Below the pieces are notes generated by a model. That model worked only from the letters and a program-made list of their open reading frames with translations, did not search any database and was not told where the DNA came from. DNA of 33,351 nt, taken from the NCBI RefSeq assembly GCF_000165395.2, contig NC_067219.1:1-33351 (forward strand), read 5' to 3'. The position numbers were made by a program, and so were the translations under genes. The stretch is from Babesia bovis T2Bo (taxonomy: Eukaryota; Apicomplexa; Aconoidasida; Piroplasmida; Babesiidae). Below, in pieces: positions 1 through 6,961 of the stretch. Numbering within the stretch: position 1 is the stretch's first letter; each line of letters starts with the position of its first letter.

Positions 1-46
1 TACAACCTTATATTTATATTGATAATATCTAGCCACACTTTCCAGT
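1..46. repeat. Terminal direct repeat, left copy
   Basis: Bases 1-46 (starting TACAACCTTATATTTATATT) recur exactly at 33300-33345. The left copy covers the extreme 3' end of the SSU gene. Either the window is a circle linearised with a short overlap, or a real tandem duplication of the rRNA end exists. Confidence 0.95.
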
Positions 47-1503
47 ACGGCTACCTTGTTACGACTTCATCCTAATCACGAATTGAATATTTATTATTAT
101 TTAAATAATTTAAATTCACTCCATTTTCAGGATGCGACGGGCGGTGTGTACAAAACTTAATTATTCATTCACCGTTATATATATGACTAACGATTACTAG
201 TGGTTACTACTCTATATAAATAAATTTCAATTTATATATCGTACTGAGATGAAATTTACATTTGAATCATATTTATAAGCTTTTTAAAAAGTTTAATAAA
301 TATTTTCTACACTTGTATTCATCATTGCGCCACGCTAATAGCCCAATACATAAGGGGCATAAAGATTTGACATCGTCCTTATTTATACTATATATAGACA
401 TAGATAAGGGTTCCGCTAGTTTTACATTTTATGATTTACTTCACAGCACTAGCTGACGACAACCATGCACCACCTTAAGATTAATTAACATTTTTATTTT
501 AATAAAAACTTATTTTAAATTATGTTAAATATTGGTAAGATTTTTTGGGCTGCATCAAATTAAACAACATAGCTCATCACTTGTATAAGTTCCCGTCAGT
601 TCCTTTGAATTTGACTCTTGCGAGTGTACTCTTCAGGCGGAATATTTAACGTATTAACTTTAAATTTAAAAATATTATTTCTAAATTTTAATATTCATAA
701 TTTACGGCTAAAACTACTGGGGTATCTAATCCCATTCGCTACTTTAGCTTTCATCCTCCAATGTCAGAAGTAAACCAGTTTAATACTTTCATTTTTGGCC
801 TTCTTTAATGTATAGAAATCATATTTCACCATTACTCAAAAAATTCCTTAAACTTATTTTACCCTCTAAGTTTATTAATCTTAATATTAATGTTTAAAAA
901 TATTATTTTTAAATTTTTAAAATAATATAATAAACCATCTAAGGATGCTTTATGCCCAATAAATGCGAATAACGCTTATATCCTCTGTATTACCGCGGCT
1001 GCTGGCACAGAGTTTGCCGATATTTTCTTATAATTCGATCACATGTTTTAGAATTATTTACAGAAATTTACATTTTATTTCATCTTTTTCACACGACGTC
1101 ACTCTATCTAGTTTTCACTAATTGTAGAATATTCCCCACTGCTGCTCTCTCTATAGAAATTCAGATTTTATCTCAATTCTGATGTGACTGTAAACCCTCT
1201 CAGGCCAGTTATTGATCTTCACCTTAATATTATTTTTTAATATTAAATAGCTAATCAAAAATAGAATTAATTTGTAAATAAAAATTTTAATTGTACGTTT
1301 TTAGCACTTAAAGAGAATTAGTATAAACACACATAAAATGCACACTTATAGTTATCCTCGATTTACAATTTTAGTTCTATTCATTACTCACCTCTACACT
1401 AATTTAAATAATATTAAAAATTTTAATATTTTAAATTTAATTAGCATGTGTTAAAAGTACGTCTTAAGCGTTCATTCTAAGCTAGGATCTAACTTATATA
1501 ATT
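16..1503 (-). rRNA. rrs: Small subunit (16S-type) ribosomal RNA
   Basis: Read on the minus strand, the universal landmarks appear in order. The 5' end (about 1495-1450) carries the 8F-like segment GATCC-AGCTTAGAATGAACGCT. The 530 loop lies near 990-1010, the 790 region ATTAGATACCCC near 717-733, and GTACACACCGCCCGTC near 136-152. The 3' end GTCGTAACAAGGTAGCCGTA is at 47-66. This is the sole SSU gene and is shortened and AT-rich as in other apicoplasts. Two oddities: the tail after GTGTGGCTAGAT has no CCTCC anti-Shine-Dalgarno motif, and the base equivalent to E. coli A1408 is G (plus position 135). The exact ends are estimates. Transcription continues through the circle junction towards the LSU gene. 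Confidence 0.96.
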
Positions 1504-1575
1504 AATTTTATTCTTAATTGTTTGCAAAATCGTATTTTATGATTTTATTATTTTATTGTATTATTTTATAGAATA

Positions 1576-1593
1576 CTCTGTATACACACAGAG
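1576..1593 (-). other. Hairpin upstream of SSU rRNA
   Basis: Perfect 6-bp inverted repeat (CTCTGT / ACAGAG) with a 6-nt loop, in the short spacer between trnR-ACG and the SSU 5' end. It could be an RNA processing signal for releasing the tRNA and the 16S precursor. That role is inference from its position only. Confidence 0.35.
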
Positions 1594-1595
1594 AA

Positions 1596-1667
1596 AAGAT
1601 CTGAAAGGAATTTAACCTTTATAATATAATTCGTAATTATGTACTTTAACTTTTAAGCTACAGATCT
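1596..1667 (-). tRNA. trnR-ACG: tRNA-Arg (ACG)
   Basis: A 7-bp acceptor stem AGATCTG/CAGATCT, a weak D arm, and anticodon loop TTACGAA on a largely paired stem give anticodon ACG. A34 is normally deaminated to inosine, so this tRNA would read CGN codons. The base at position 73 reads U. First of eight tRNAs upstream of the SSU gene. Confidence 0.85.
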
Positions 1668-1675
1668 AAAATGAC

Positions 1676-1746
1676 TAGACTATTTTGGAATTGAACCAAA
1701 ATCTTACATTTATCATATGTATACTTTACCTTTAAGCTAAAAGTCT
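1676..1746 (-). tRNA. trnI-GAU: tRNA-Ile (GAU)
   Basis: The anticodon arm TACAT-ATGATAA-ATGTA pairs perfectly and gives anticodon GAU. The T arm has a TTGG/CCAA core. The acceptor AGACTTT/ATAGTCT has one T-T mismatch. It sits just upstream of the SSU gene rather than inside an rRNA spacer as in bacteria and most plastids. Confidence 0.88.
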
Positions 1747-1773
1747 AAAAAATATTGAAATTAATTAAATATG

Positions 1774-1844
1774 TGGAAATAAGTGGAATTTAACCACTAT
1801 TCTTATTTTGCAAAAATAAAATTTTAACATTAAATTATATTCCC
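1774..1844 (-). tRNA. trnA-UGC: tRNA-Ala (UGC)
   Basis: Acceptor GGGAATA/TATTTCC and anticodon arm TTATT-TTTGCAA-AATAA give anticodon UGC, which would read all GCN codons. T arm with loop TTAAATT. It neighbours trnI-GAU, a relic of the Ile-Ala pairing of bacterial rRNA spacers. Confidence 0.88.
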
Positions 1845-1856
1845 GTACAATTGTAG

Positions 1857-1932
1857 TGTAGATAATAATGGAATCAAACCATTGTTTTTTAAGTGTAAAT
1901 TAAATATTTTATTCATTAAATTAATTATCTAC
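1857..1932 (-). tRNA. trnV-UAC: tRNA-Val (UAC)
   Basis: Perfect acceptor GTAGATA/TATCTAC and perfect anticodon stem TTTAA/TTAAA around loop TTTACAC give anticodon UAC. It is the only Val tRNA found, so it must read GUN. Discriminator A. Confidence 0.9.
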
Positions 1933-1947
1933 TTTACACAATTTTTT

Positions 1948-2024
1948 TATAAATAAAGAGACTCGAACTCTTATATATAACTAAATCCTAAATTTAGCGC
2001 GTCTACCATTTCCGCCATATTTAT
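1948..2024 (-). tRNA. trnL-UAG: tRNA-Leu (UAG)
   Basis: Acceptor ATAAATA/TATTTAT, a Leu-type D arm (GCGGAAATGGTAGACGC) and anticodon arm CTAAA-TTTAGGA-TTTAG give anticodon UAG for CUN codons. The variable region is only about 8 nt, short for a class II tRNA. Discriminator A, the usual leucine identity base. Confidence 0.9.
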
Positions 2025-2052
2025 TTTTAAGTGTTATACACATATATGTATA

Positions 2053-2128
2053 TGTCAAAAATCAGATTCGAACTGATTACCTTTGGTCCTTCAAACCAAC
2101 ACTCTAGCCGTTAGTGAGCTATTTTGAC
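2053..2128 (-). tRNA. trnF-GAA: tRNA-Phe (GAA)
   Basis: Acceptor GTCAAAA/TTTTGAC, anticodon arm TTGGT-TTGAAGG-ACCAA (anticodon GAA) and canonical T loop TTCGAAT. All arms pair well. Confidence 0.93.
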
Positions 2129-2155
2129 TTATGTTTTATTATTTTATTTAACCTG

Positions 2156-2232
2156 TATAACAAAAAAAGGGCTCAAACCTTCAACTTTGGACAATGAAAC
2201 CAATGAGTTATTCTTTTACTCCATTTTGTTAT
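2156..2232 (-). tRNA. trnM-CAU: tRNA-Met (CAU), first of two CAU tRNAs
   Basis: Perfect acceptor ATAACAA/TTGTTAT and anticodon loop TTCATTG give CAU; the stem TTGGT/TCCAA has one T-T mismatch at 31-39. The acceptor starts with a paired A1-U72 and the loop resembles plastid elongator tRNA-Met. I cannot exclude initiator or lysidine-modified Ile identity. Confidence 0.8.
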
Positions 2233-2420
2233 ATGTATAAAGTTTGCAAAAAAATATTAGATATATAAAAATGTATAAAAAAATTATATATATATATATG
2301 TATAAGTTTTCGGCAAGCACAAAATCTTAATAATAGCCGCATACTATAAATGCTAAATACATATTTTGGTTATTTTTTCTGAAATATTTTTAAACTAGAC
2401 TATAAGTTATAGGGTATAAA
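2233..2420. other. Spacer with inverted repeats, no gene recognised
   Basis: 188 bp between trnM and trnR-UCU. It contains CGGC at 2311-2314 opposite GCCG at 2336-2339, and GCAT/ATGC at 2339-2353, a patch of GC in an otherwise AT spacer. No tRNA, tmRNA, SRP or RNase P signature and no ORF is evident. It may be a small structured RNA or simply a processing spacer. Confidence 0.4.
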
Positions 2421-2493
2421 TGAATTCAATAAGATTTTAACTTATATTAAAAATTTAGAAAATTTTTGTTTTAAATATTTAAACTATAAATCC
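2421..2493 (-). tRNA. trnR-UCU: tRNA-Arg (UCU)
   Basis: Acceptor GGATTTA/TGAATTC with two G-T pairs, anticodon arm AAAAT-TTTCTAA-ATTTT (anticodon UCU) and T stem ATAAG/CTTAT. It would read AGA/AGG, the main Arg codons in such an AT-rich genome. Very low GC makes it easy for automated scans to miss. Confidence 0.82.
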
Positions 2494-2520
2494 GTTATAA
2501 TGCTGATAAAAAAAATTTAT

Positions 2521-3186
2521 TTAGTTCACGCTTCCTCTTATAATAGGGGATATAATGAACTTAATAAAAAAATTTATAGATTTAAAATTAACATTGTTGC
2601 TTAAAATATTTAAATCTGTCAGTAGAGTATTAAAATTTAAATCACAAACTCCCATTGTAAATTTATTTTTAGAGTTACATTCTTTAACTGCTAATATATT
2701 AGAATCTAGATTAAGTATGAATACAAATTTAGAACATGATATATTTTTTAAATATTTAGTAAAGTTATATTTTATTTTAAGTTTTTTCAACTTAGTTATT
2801 AGAGGCATGTCTATTTCGTTATCAAGTTCACATAACTTTGATATAAATAAATGTATAATTATAAGATTTTGTATAACAGTTTTATTAGTTAATGTACCGT
2901 TTATCCATGAAGTATTTATACAGTTACTATTTGTAAATTTAGTTAAATAATAAATAAATTTATTAGTATTAAGTTTTGTTGTATTTATAAGTGTTATATA
3001 AGATTTATTTTTACTTAATAAAAATATTATCTTGTAAAGTTTGTATAAACTTACAGCTGTGTGTAATATATTTATGATGTAACAATTATCTATTATTTTA
3101 TATAGATTATTTGTTTTTTTAGTTAGTTTACGTATGTTACTTATATGTAAATAATTTTTTAGTAATATATTAAAATTTAAAATCAT
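2521..3186 (-). CDS. rps2: Ribosomal protein S2
   Basis: 221 residues, close to the usual 220-250. S2 builds the head-body junction of the small ribosomal subunit. Family landmarks appear in order: the NNLYKIIDNCYIINILHT stretch for the conserved helix (IHIIDLxKT), then SWINGTLTNKTVI near residues 93-105, matching the RWLGGTLTNFxTI signature. A C-terminal segment FVFILNLDSNILAVKE matches the DxxKExxAVxEA region. The start codon lies inside the end of rpoC2b (17-nt overlap), so the two are probably translated from one transcript. Last gene of the rpo block, followed by trnR-UCU. Divergent, but the motifs are clear. Confidence 0.85.
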   Translation of the reverse strand: MILNFNILLKNYLHISNIRKLTKKTNNLYKIIDNCYIINILHTAVSLYKLYKIIFLLSKNKSYITLINTTKLNTNKFIYYLTKFTNSNCINTSWINGTLTNKTVIQNLIIIHLFISKLCELDNEIDMPLITKLKKLKIKYNFTKYLKNISCSKFVFILNLDSNILAVKECNSKNKFTMGVCDLNFNTLLTDLNILSNNVNFKSINFFIKFIISPIIRGSVN

Positions 3187-4135
3187 TATGAGTTTTATTT
3201 TGAAAATATCTATACCATCCGGACCCTACAGGTATAAAATTAGATGTTATTAAATTAGATTTAATATCTACACACCAATCAACTTTATTATGAGTTATAA
3301 CACTTTTTAAAGTTCTTAATGTTTCCCTAAAACTTAATTTAGATAAAATACAAGAAGTATACATAGTGTATCTTGTAAGACCAGTTAAATAAGGATTATA
3401 CTTTATTAATTTTGTTGTAGAGGCTAATAAAAAAGAATTATTTATTATACTTATGAATTTAATACTTTCTATTTTAGTATATTTTAACTCAATTTTATGT
3501 ATTTTATTAAATATTATAAAGCTTGATAATTTCGAAACTATAATTATTAAATTGGAATACAATATTTTTATGTTATTATAAGAATATAGTGAAAATATAG
3601 CTAAAAATAATCCTATAAAATAATAAAATAAAGATATAAAAGAAGATCTATAATTATTTTTATTATTATTTATATAGGTGTATTTTTGTATATAATATAT
3701 ATAATTGTTAACATTTGACACATCATATAGACTTAAAGGAAATGCTATTAATCCTTTTTTAAATTTAGAATCACTAGAATAACATAAGTTATTTACGCTT
3801 TTTTCTATGTTTAAAACATCTACATTGTAAAGTGTTACATTAGTATAAGTATTTAGTGTGTATTTTAAAATACTTAAATACTTGTACAAGTCCATTGTTT
3901 CTTTAGTTTCTGGGTACCTACCCTCAAATAATTTATCTATTTTATTTAAATTTGTTTCTTTTGTTTTAATTATGTTTGATTTTGGTTTATTTTTTCTGCT
4001 TATTAAGTAGGGGTGTATAAAATAGCTATATACACTATTAAGTTTATTGTTAGTGTTGGTTTTTGTTTTTTGTTTAAGTTTTATATTTTTTTCTAAACTA
4101 TAGTTTTGTTCGTTACTATATTGTGTTAATTTCAT
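3170..4135 (-). CDS. rpoC2: RNA polymerase beta'' subunit, C-terminal part
   Basis: 321 residues forming the C-terminal half of plastid RpoC2 (the C-terminal part of bacterial beta prime). The diagnostic region is near residues 255-315: TSCILSKLSFRETLRTLKS matches the ASFQETTxVL signature, followed by NLITSNFIPVGSGWYRY, matching the VIxGxLIPAGTG block. The N-terminal 200 residues are poorly conserved. It is separated from the upstream half by one UAA and seven sense codons in the same reading frame, so the two may be separate subunit fragments or one protein made by readthrough. Overlaps rps2 by 17 nt. Confidence 0.85.
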   Translation of the reverse strand: MKLTQYSNEQNYSLEKNIKLKQKTKTNTNNKLNSVYSYFIHPYLISRKNKPKSNIIKTKETNLNKIDKLFEGRYPETKETMDLYKYLSILKYTLNTYTNVTLYNVDVLNIEKSVNNLCYSSDSKFKKGLIAFPLSLYDVSNVNNYIYYIQKYTYINNNKNNYRSSFISLFYYFIGLFLAIFSLYSYNNIKILYSNLIIIVSKLSSFIIFNKIHKIELKYTKIESIKFISIINNSFLLASTTKLIKYNPYLTGLTRYTMYTSCILSKLSFRETLRTLKSVITHNKVDWCVDIKSNLITSNFIPVGSGWYRYFQNKTHNDFKF

Positions 4136-4156
4136 TTTAAAATTGTATTTAAAAAT

Positions 4157-5224
4157 TTATATTAAAAAATATTTTTTAATTTTAAAAAGATTTTTAACAT
4201 ATTTTGCAGGTGTTATATTTTTATTAAAAGTTTTGTTATAACAATCTATCATGCACCAAACATTATTTAAAATTTTTATACAATTTATAAACGCAAATGA
4301 AAAACACATTGTACTAGCTATATTAAAAATATTATTTTTATGTAAGTAATAAGTATTAAATAACAAATTAGAAACCGATAAATTATTATAATTTACATTA
4401 ATTATAGCAAAATAATCTAATTTTAAAGGTTCAAATACGGCTTCTACATAACTTGTATCATACATAACTTCTGTAGCGAGGCTATTTAAAGCTGGCTTAT
4501 CTCCTAAGTGAAAAGTTCTTAATAGCATCTGAGTACTAGGCTCTCCTAACGCTTGGGCACTTATAGTACCTTTACAGTACCCAGAAAGACTTATATCTTT
4601 ATAATCTAAATCGGAACATTTTAAACAAACAGATTTATTATTTAAGCATAAAAAAGGAATATTTATTTGTTTATTGTTTTTTTTATAGTTTATACATTTG
4701 TATAAAGTTTTACAATAAAGATTTTTAATATAAACATTTCTTAAACTTTCTATTAATCTTCTAGTTAAATATCCAGATTCTGCTGTATTAAGGCTGCTGT
4801 CTATTATACTATTTCTAGCAGAAAAAGAAGAATAAATAAAATCTTTTAAATTTAGTCCGTAGTATAGGTTACTTAATAAATAAGTACAATTTTCTGTTAT
4901 AGAAGAAGTTCCTTTAATAGTTAAAATTTGTAATAATTGATTTAATGTAAGTTTTGCTTTTAATTTTGTAAAACAAAACAACATAGACATAAAATTATCT
5001 TTTTCAATGTATAAATTTAATAAATAATTAAAATTATGTATATTTTTTGTACTTATATGTATATTATACAAAGGTGTAAATTTAAAGCTATTTAAATTGT
5101 AATTAAATGGAAAAATTGAAGAGTATTCGAAAGATATATTTACTAATTCTTGTAAATGTTTTTCTAAATGTGATAATTCTACAATAGATAATAATTTTAA
5201 AGTTTTATTAATTTTATTAGGCAT
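4157..5224 (-). CDS. rpoC2: RNA polymerase beta'' subunit, N-terminal part
   Basis: 355 residues covering the start of RpoC2. SGYLTRRLIESLRNVYI near residue 145 is the trigger-loop proximal signature (SGYLTRRLVDV). AQALGEPSTQMLLRTFHLG near residues 223-241 matches the highly conserved GEPGTQxTxRTFHxGG, with serine replacing the second glycine. These elements form part of the active-centre machinery that positions incoming nucleotides. The ORF ends at a UAA in frame with the C-terminal fragment. It lies 21 nt after rpoC1, but the rpoC1 to rpoC2a gap contains a further stop, so that boundary is genuine. Confidence 0.93.
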   Translation of the reverse strand: MPNKINKTLKLLSIVELSHLEKHLQELVNISFEYSSIFPFNYNLNSFKFTPLYNIHISTKNIHNFNYLLNLYIEKDNFMSMLFCFTKLKAKLTLNQLLQILTIKGTSSITENCTYLLSNLYYGLNLKDFIYSSFSARNSIIDSSLNTAESGYLTRRLIESLRNVYIKNLYCKTLYKCINYKKNNKQINIPFLCLNNKSVCLKCSDLDYKDISLSGYCKGTISAQALGEPSTQMLLRTFHLGDKPALNSLATEVMYDTSYVEAVFEPLKLDYFAIINVNYNNLSVSNLLFNTYYLHKNNIFNIASTMCFSFAFINCIKILNNVWCMIDCYNKTFNKNITPAKYVKNLFKIKKYFLI

Positions 5225-5245
5225 TATAAATTATAGCTGTTTAAT

Positions 5246-6949
5246 TTAACTTTGTTTTCGTTTAAAATCAACTTTAAAAGATGTTAGTTGTCTTCCTATT
5301 GTTGTTTTATAAAAACGTTTATAATGTCTTAATGTGTAAGGACTATTTACATAAAAATTGTTAAAACTTAATTCTACTAAAACAGCGTTATTGCAGGCTA
5401 TTACTGACGTAGATAAGCAATTAGTATAATTGTACGCTGTTAATGTGTATTTACCTAAAAGTGCCCCTTGTGTAAGATTAAATATATTCTTTTTATTAGT
5501 AGGAGAATATAAATTAATCATAGGTCTAGTTAAAAGTTGAGCCTCTATTAAAGAATTTTTAAATATAATAGAAAATACACCCATTTGATCTCCGTCAAAG
5601 TCAGCATTATAGCCTGCACAACATATAGGTGTGAATTTCACAGCTCTTCCTTCTGCCATAAGAGGGTGAAATGATTGAGTATTCATCTTATGCAGTGTTG
5701 GGGCTCTATTAACTATAACAGTATTATCTATTGTATTGTCAAATAAATCACATGACAACAGGCAACGATTAGATAGTTTTCTTGCTTTTTTTCTACTTAT
5801 TGTTTTTAGATTTGGATCATATAATTTTAATATAGACCTTCTAAATTTTTTAATTTTTTTTCTTAGTTTTTTTTTATTTTCATCTTCATAATCTTTGTAA
5901 GTTAAAGAAAATTTATGCAACATGTTTGATGGAAGACCAACATAAGATATATGTAAATCTGGACCAGGCACTATAACAGATCTACCTGAACAATCAACTC
6001 TAAATCCAAGTAATTTTTGTCTAAATAAACCATATTTACCGTGTAGTCTATTATAGATATTATTAGAATCCGGATAAGCATCTAAAAATAATGTATATGT
6101 TATAAGGGTCTTAGCTGTAAAAAATAACATAGCTATACTTTTTAAATTATATTTGTGTTTTGGACGATTTAAAACTGTATTATTAGCGTTCAAAAGAAAC
6201 CTATATATATAATTAAATTTAGAATCTATCTTTTTATTATTAATTTTTCCTAAATTTTCTCTTAAATTTATAGGTATAACAGGCATAAGAATCACAAAAT
6301 ATTCTGTGAAATGGTTGTTTTGTATGTGTTTAATTATGTGTATATTGTCTGAAAAAATTTTACTTTTATACGATTTTTTTCTAAATAGTTTAGTTTTAAA
6401 TAGTTTAAGTATTTTACAAAATTCGTATAAAAAATTTATAAAATTGTAAAATCTATTAAAAAAACGTTCAAAATCGCTTGCAGAAAGTTGTTCTTCACAT
6501 GGAGCTGTAGGAGCTCTATAACATTCACCATAATATACATTATATTTATCAAATTCATTAAATTTTTTAAATAACTTAAATAAATCTGATAAGTTTTTAA
6601 TGTTAATTGGGTTACATATAGGGAAGTATAAAAATATAGCGCCATAACGTCCTTCTCTTTCATTATTAAATTTCATAGCTTTTCCACAATAATAACAAGA
6701 AGAATTTTTTATTCTATTTTCATTAAACTTCAATACTTTGTTACATGTTTTACTATGACATATATAACGATATCCGAATATTTTTTCACACAATATTCCT
6801 CCGTCTCTGTATCTTATTCTTTTGTGTAAATAAGGAGACGAATTATATACTAAGCTTATTATAAATTCTTCGTTGTCCACTCTTACTATTTTATTTAGTA
6901 TGTCGTTGTAATTTAAAAAAGATACTTCTATATTTTTATATTGTTTCAT
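5246..6949 (-). CDS. rpoC1: RNA polymerase beta' subunit (RpoC1)
   Basis: 567 residues, slightly shorter than plastid RpoC1. The catalytic loop NADFDGDQMG at about residues 447-456 keeps the three aspartates that hold the active-site magnesium. GRYGAIFLYFPICNP and VDCSGRSVIVPGPDL match conserved lid, rudder and double-psi-barrel regions, and VNRAPTLHKMNTQSFHPL is nearly textbook. A cysteine cluster near residues 58-90 (C-x4-C and later C-x2-C) fits the N-terminal zinc-binding domain. Starts 12 nt after rpoB. It would be part of the organelle multisubunit polymerase transcribing this genome. Confidence 0.97.
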   Translation of the reverse strand: MKQYKNIEVSFLNYNDILNKIVRVDNEEFIISLVYNSSPYLHKRIRYRDGGILCEKIFGYRYICHSKTCNKVLKFNENRIKNSSCYYCGKAMKFNNEREGRYGAIFLYFPICNPINIKNLSDLFKLFKKFNEFDKYNVYYGECYRAPTAPCEEQLSASDFERFFNRFYNFINFLYEFCKILKLFKTKLFRKKSYKSKIFSDNIHIIKHIQNNHFTEYFVILMPVIPINLRENLGKINNKKIDSKFNYIYRFLLNANNTVLNRPKHKYNLKSIAMLFFTAKTLITYTLFLDAYPDSNNIYNRLHGKYGLFRQKLLGFRVDCSGRSVIVPGPDLHISYVGLPSNMLHKFSLTYKDYEDENKKKLRKKIKKFRRSILKLYDPNLKTISRKKARKLSNRCLLSCDLFDNTIDNTVIVNRAPTLHKMNTQSFHPLMAEGRAVKFTPICCAGYNADFDGDQMGVFSIIFKNSLIEAQLLTRPMINLYSPTNKKNIFNLTQGALLGKYTLTAYNYTNCLSTSVIACNNAVLVELSFNNFYVNSPYTLRHYKRFYKTTIGRQLTSFKVDFKRKQS

Positions 6950-6961
6950 TTTATTAAAATT

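Noticed and set aside
262..456. Plus-strand ORF of 64 residues
   Set aside because: Falls inside the SSU rRNA gene.
2233..2420. tmRNA or a third CAU tRNA
   Set aside because: No tRNA-like T arm, tag-reading frame or CAU loop with U33 could be found.
2555..2950. Plus-strand ORF of 131 residues
   Set aside because: Mirror of rps2 with no family match; no other plus-strand gene exists in the window.
5225..5245. rpoC1-rpoC2 as one fused reading frame
   Set aside because: The 21-nt gap is in frame but contains a second UAA besides the rpoC1 stop, and plastids normally encode the two subunits separately.
6436..6663. Minus-strand ORF of 75 residues
   Set aside because: Out-of-frame shadow within rpoC1, whose zinc-binding and catalytic motifs are continuous through this region.
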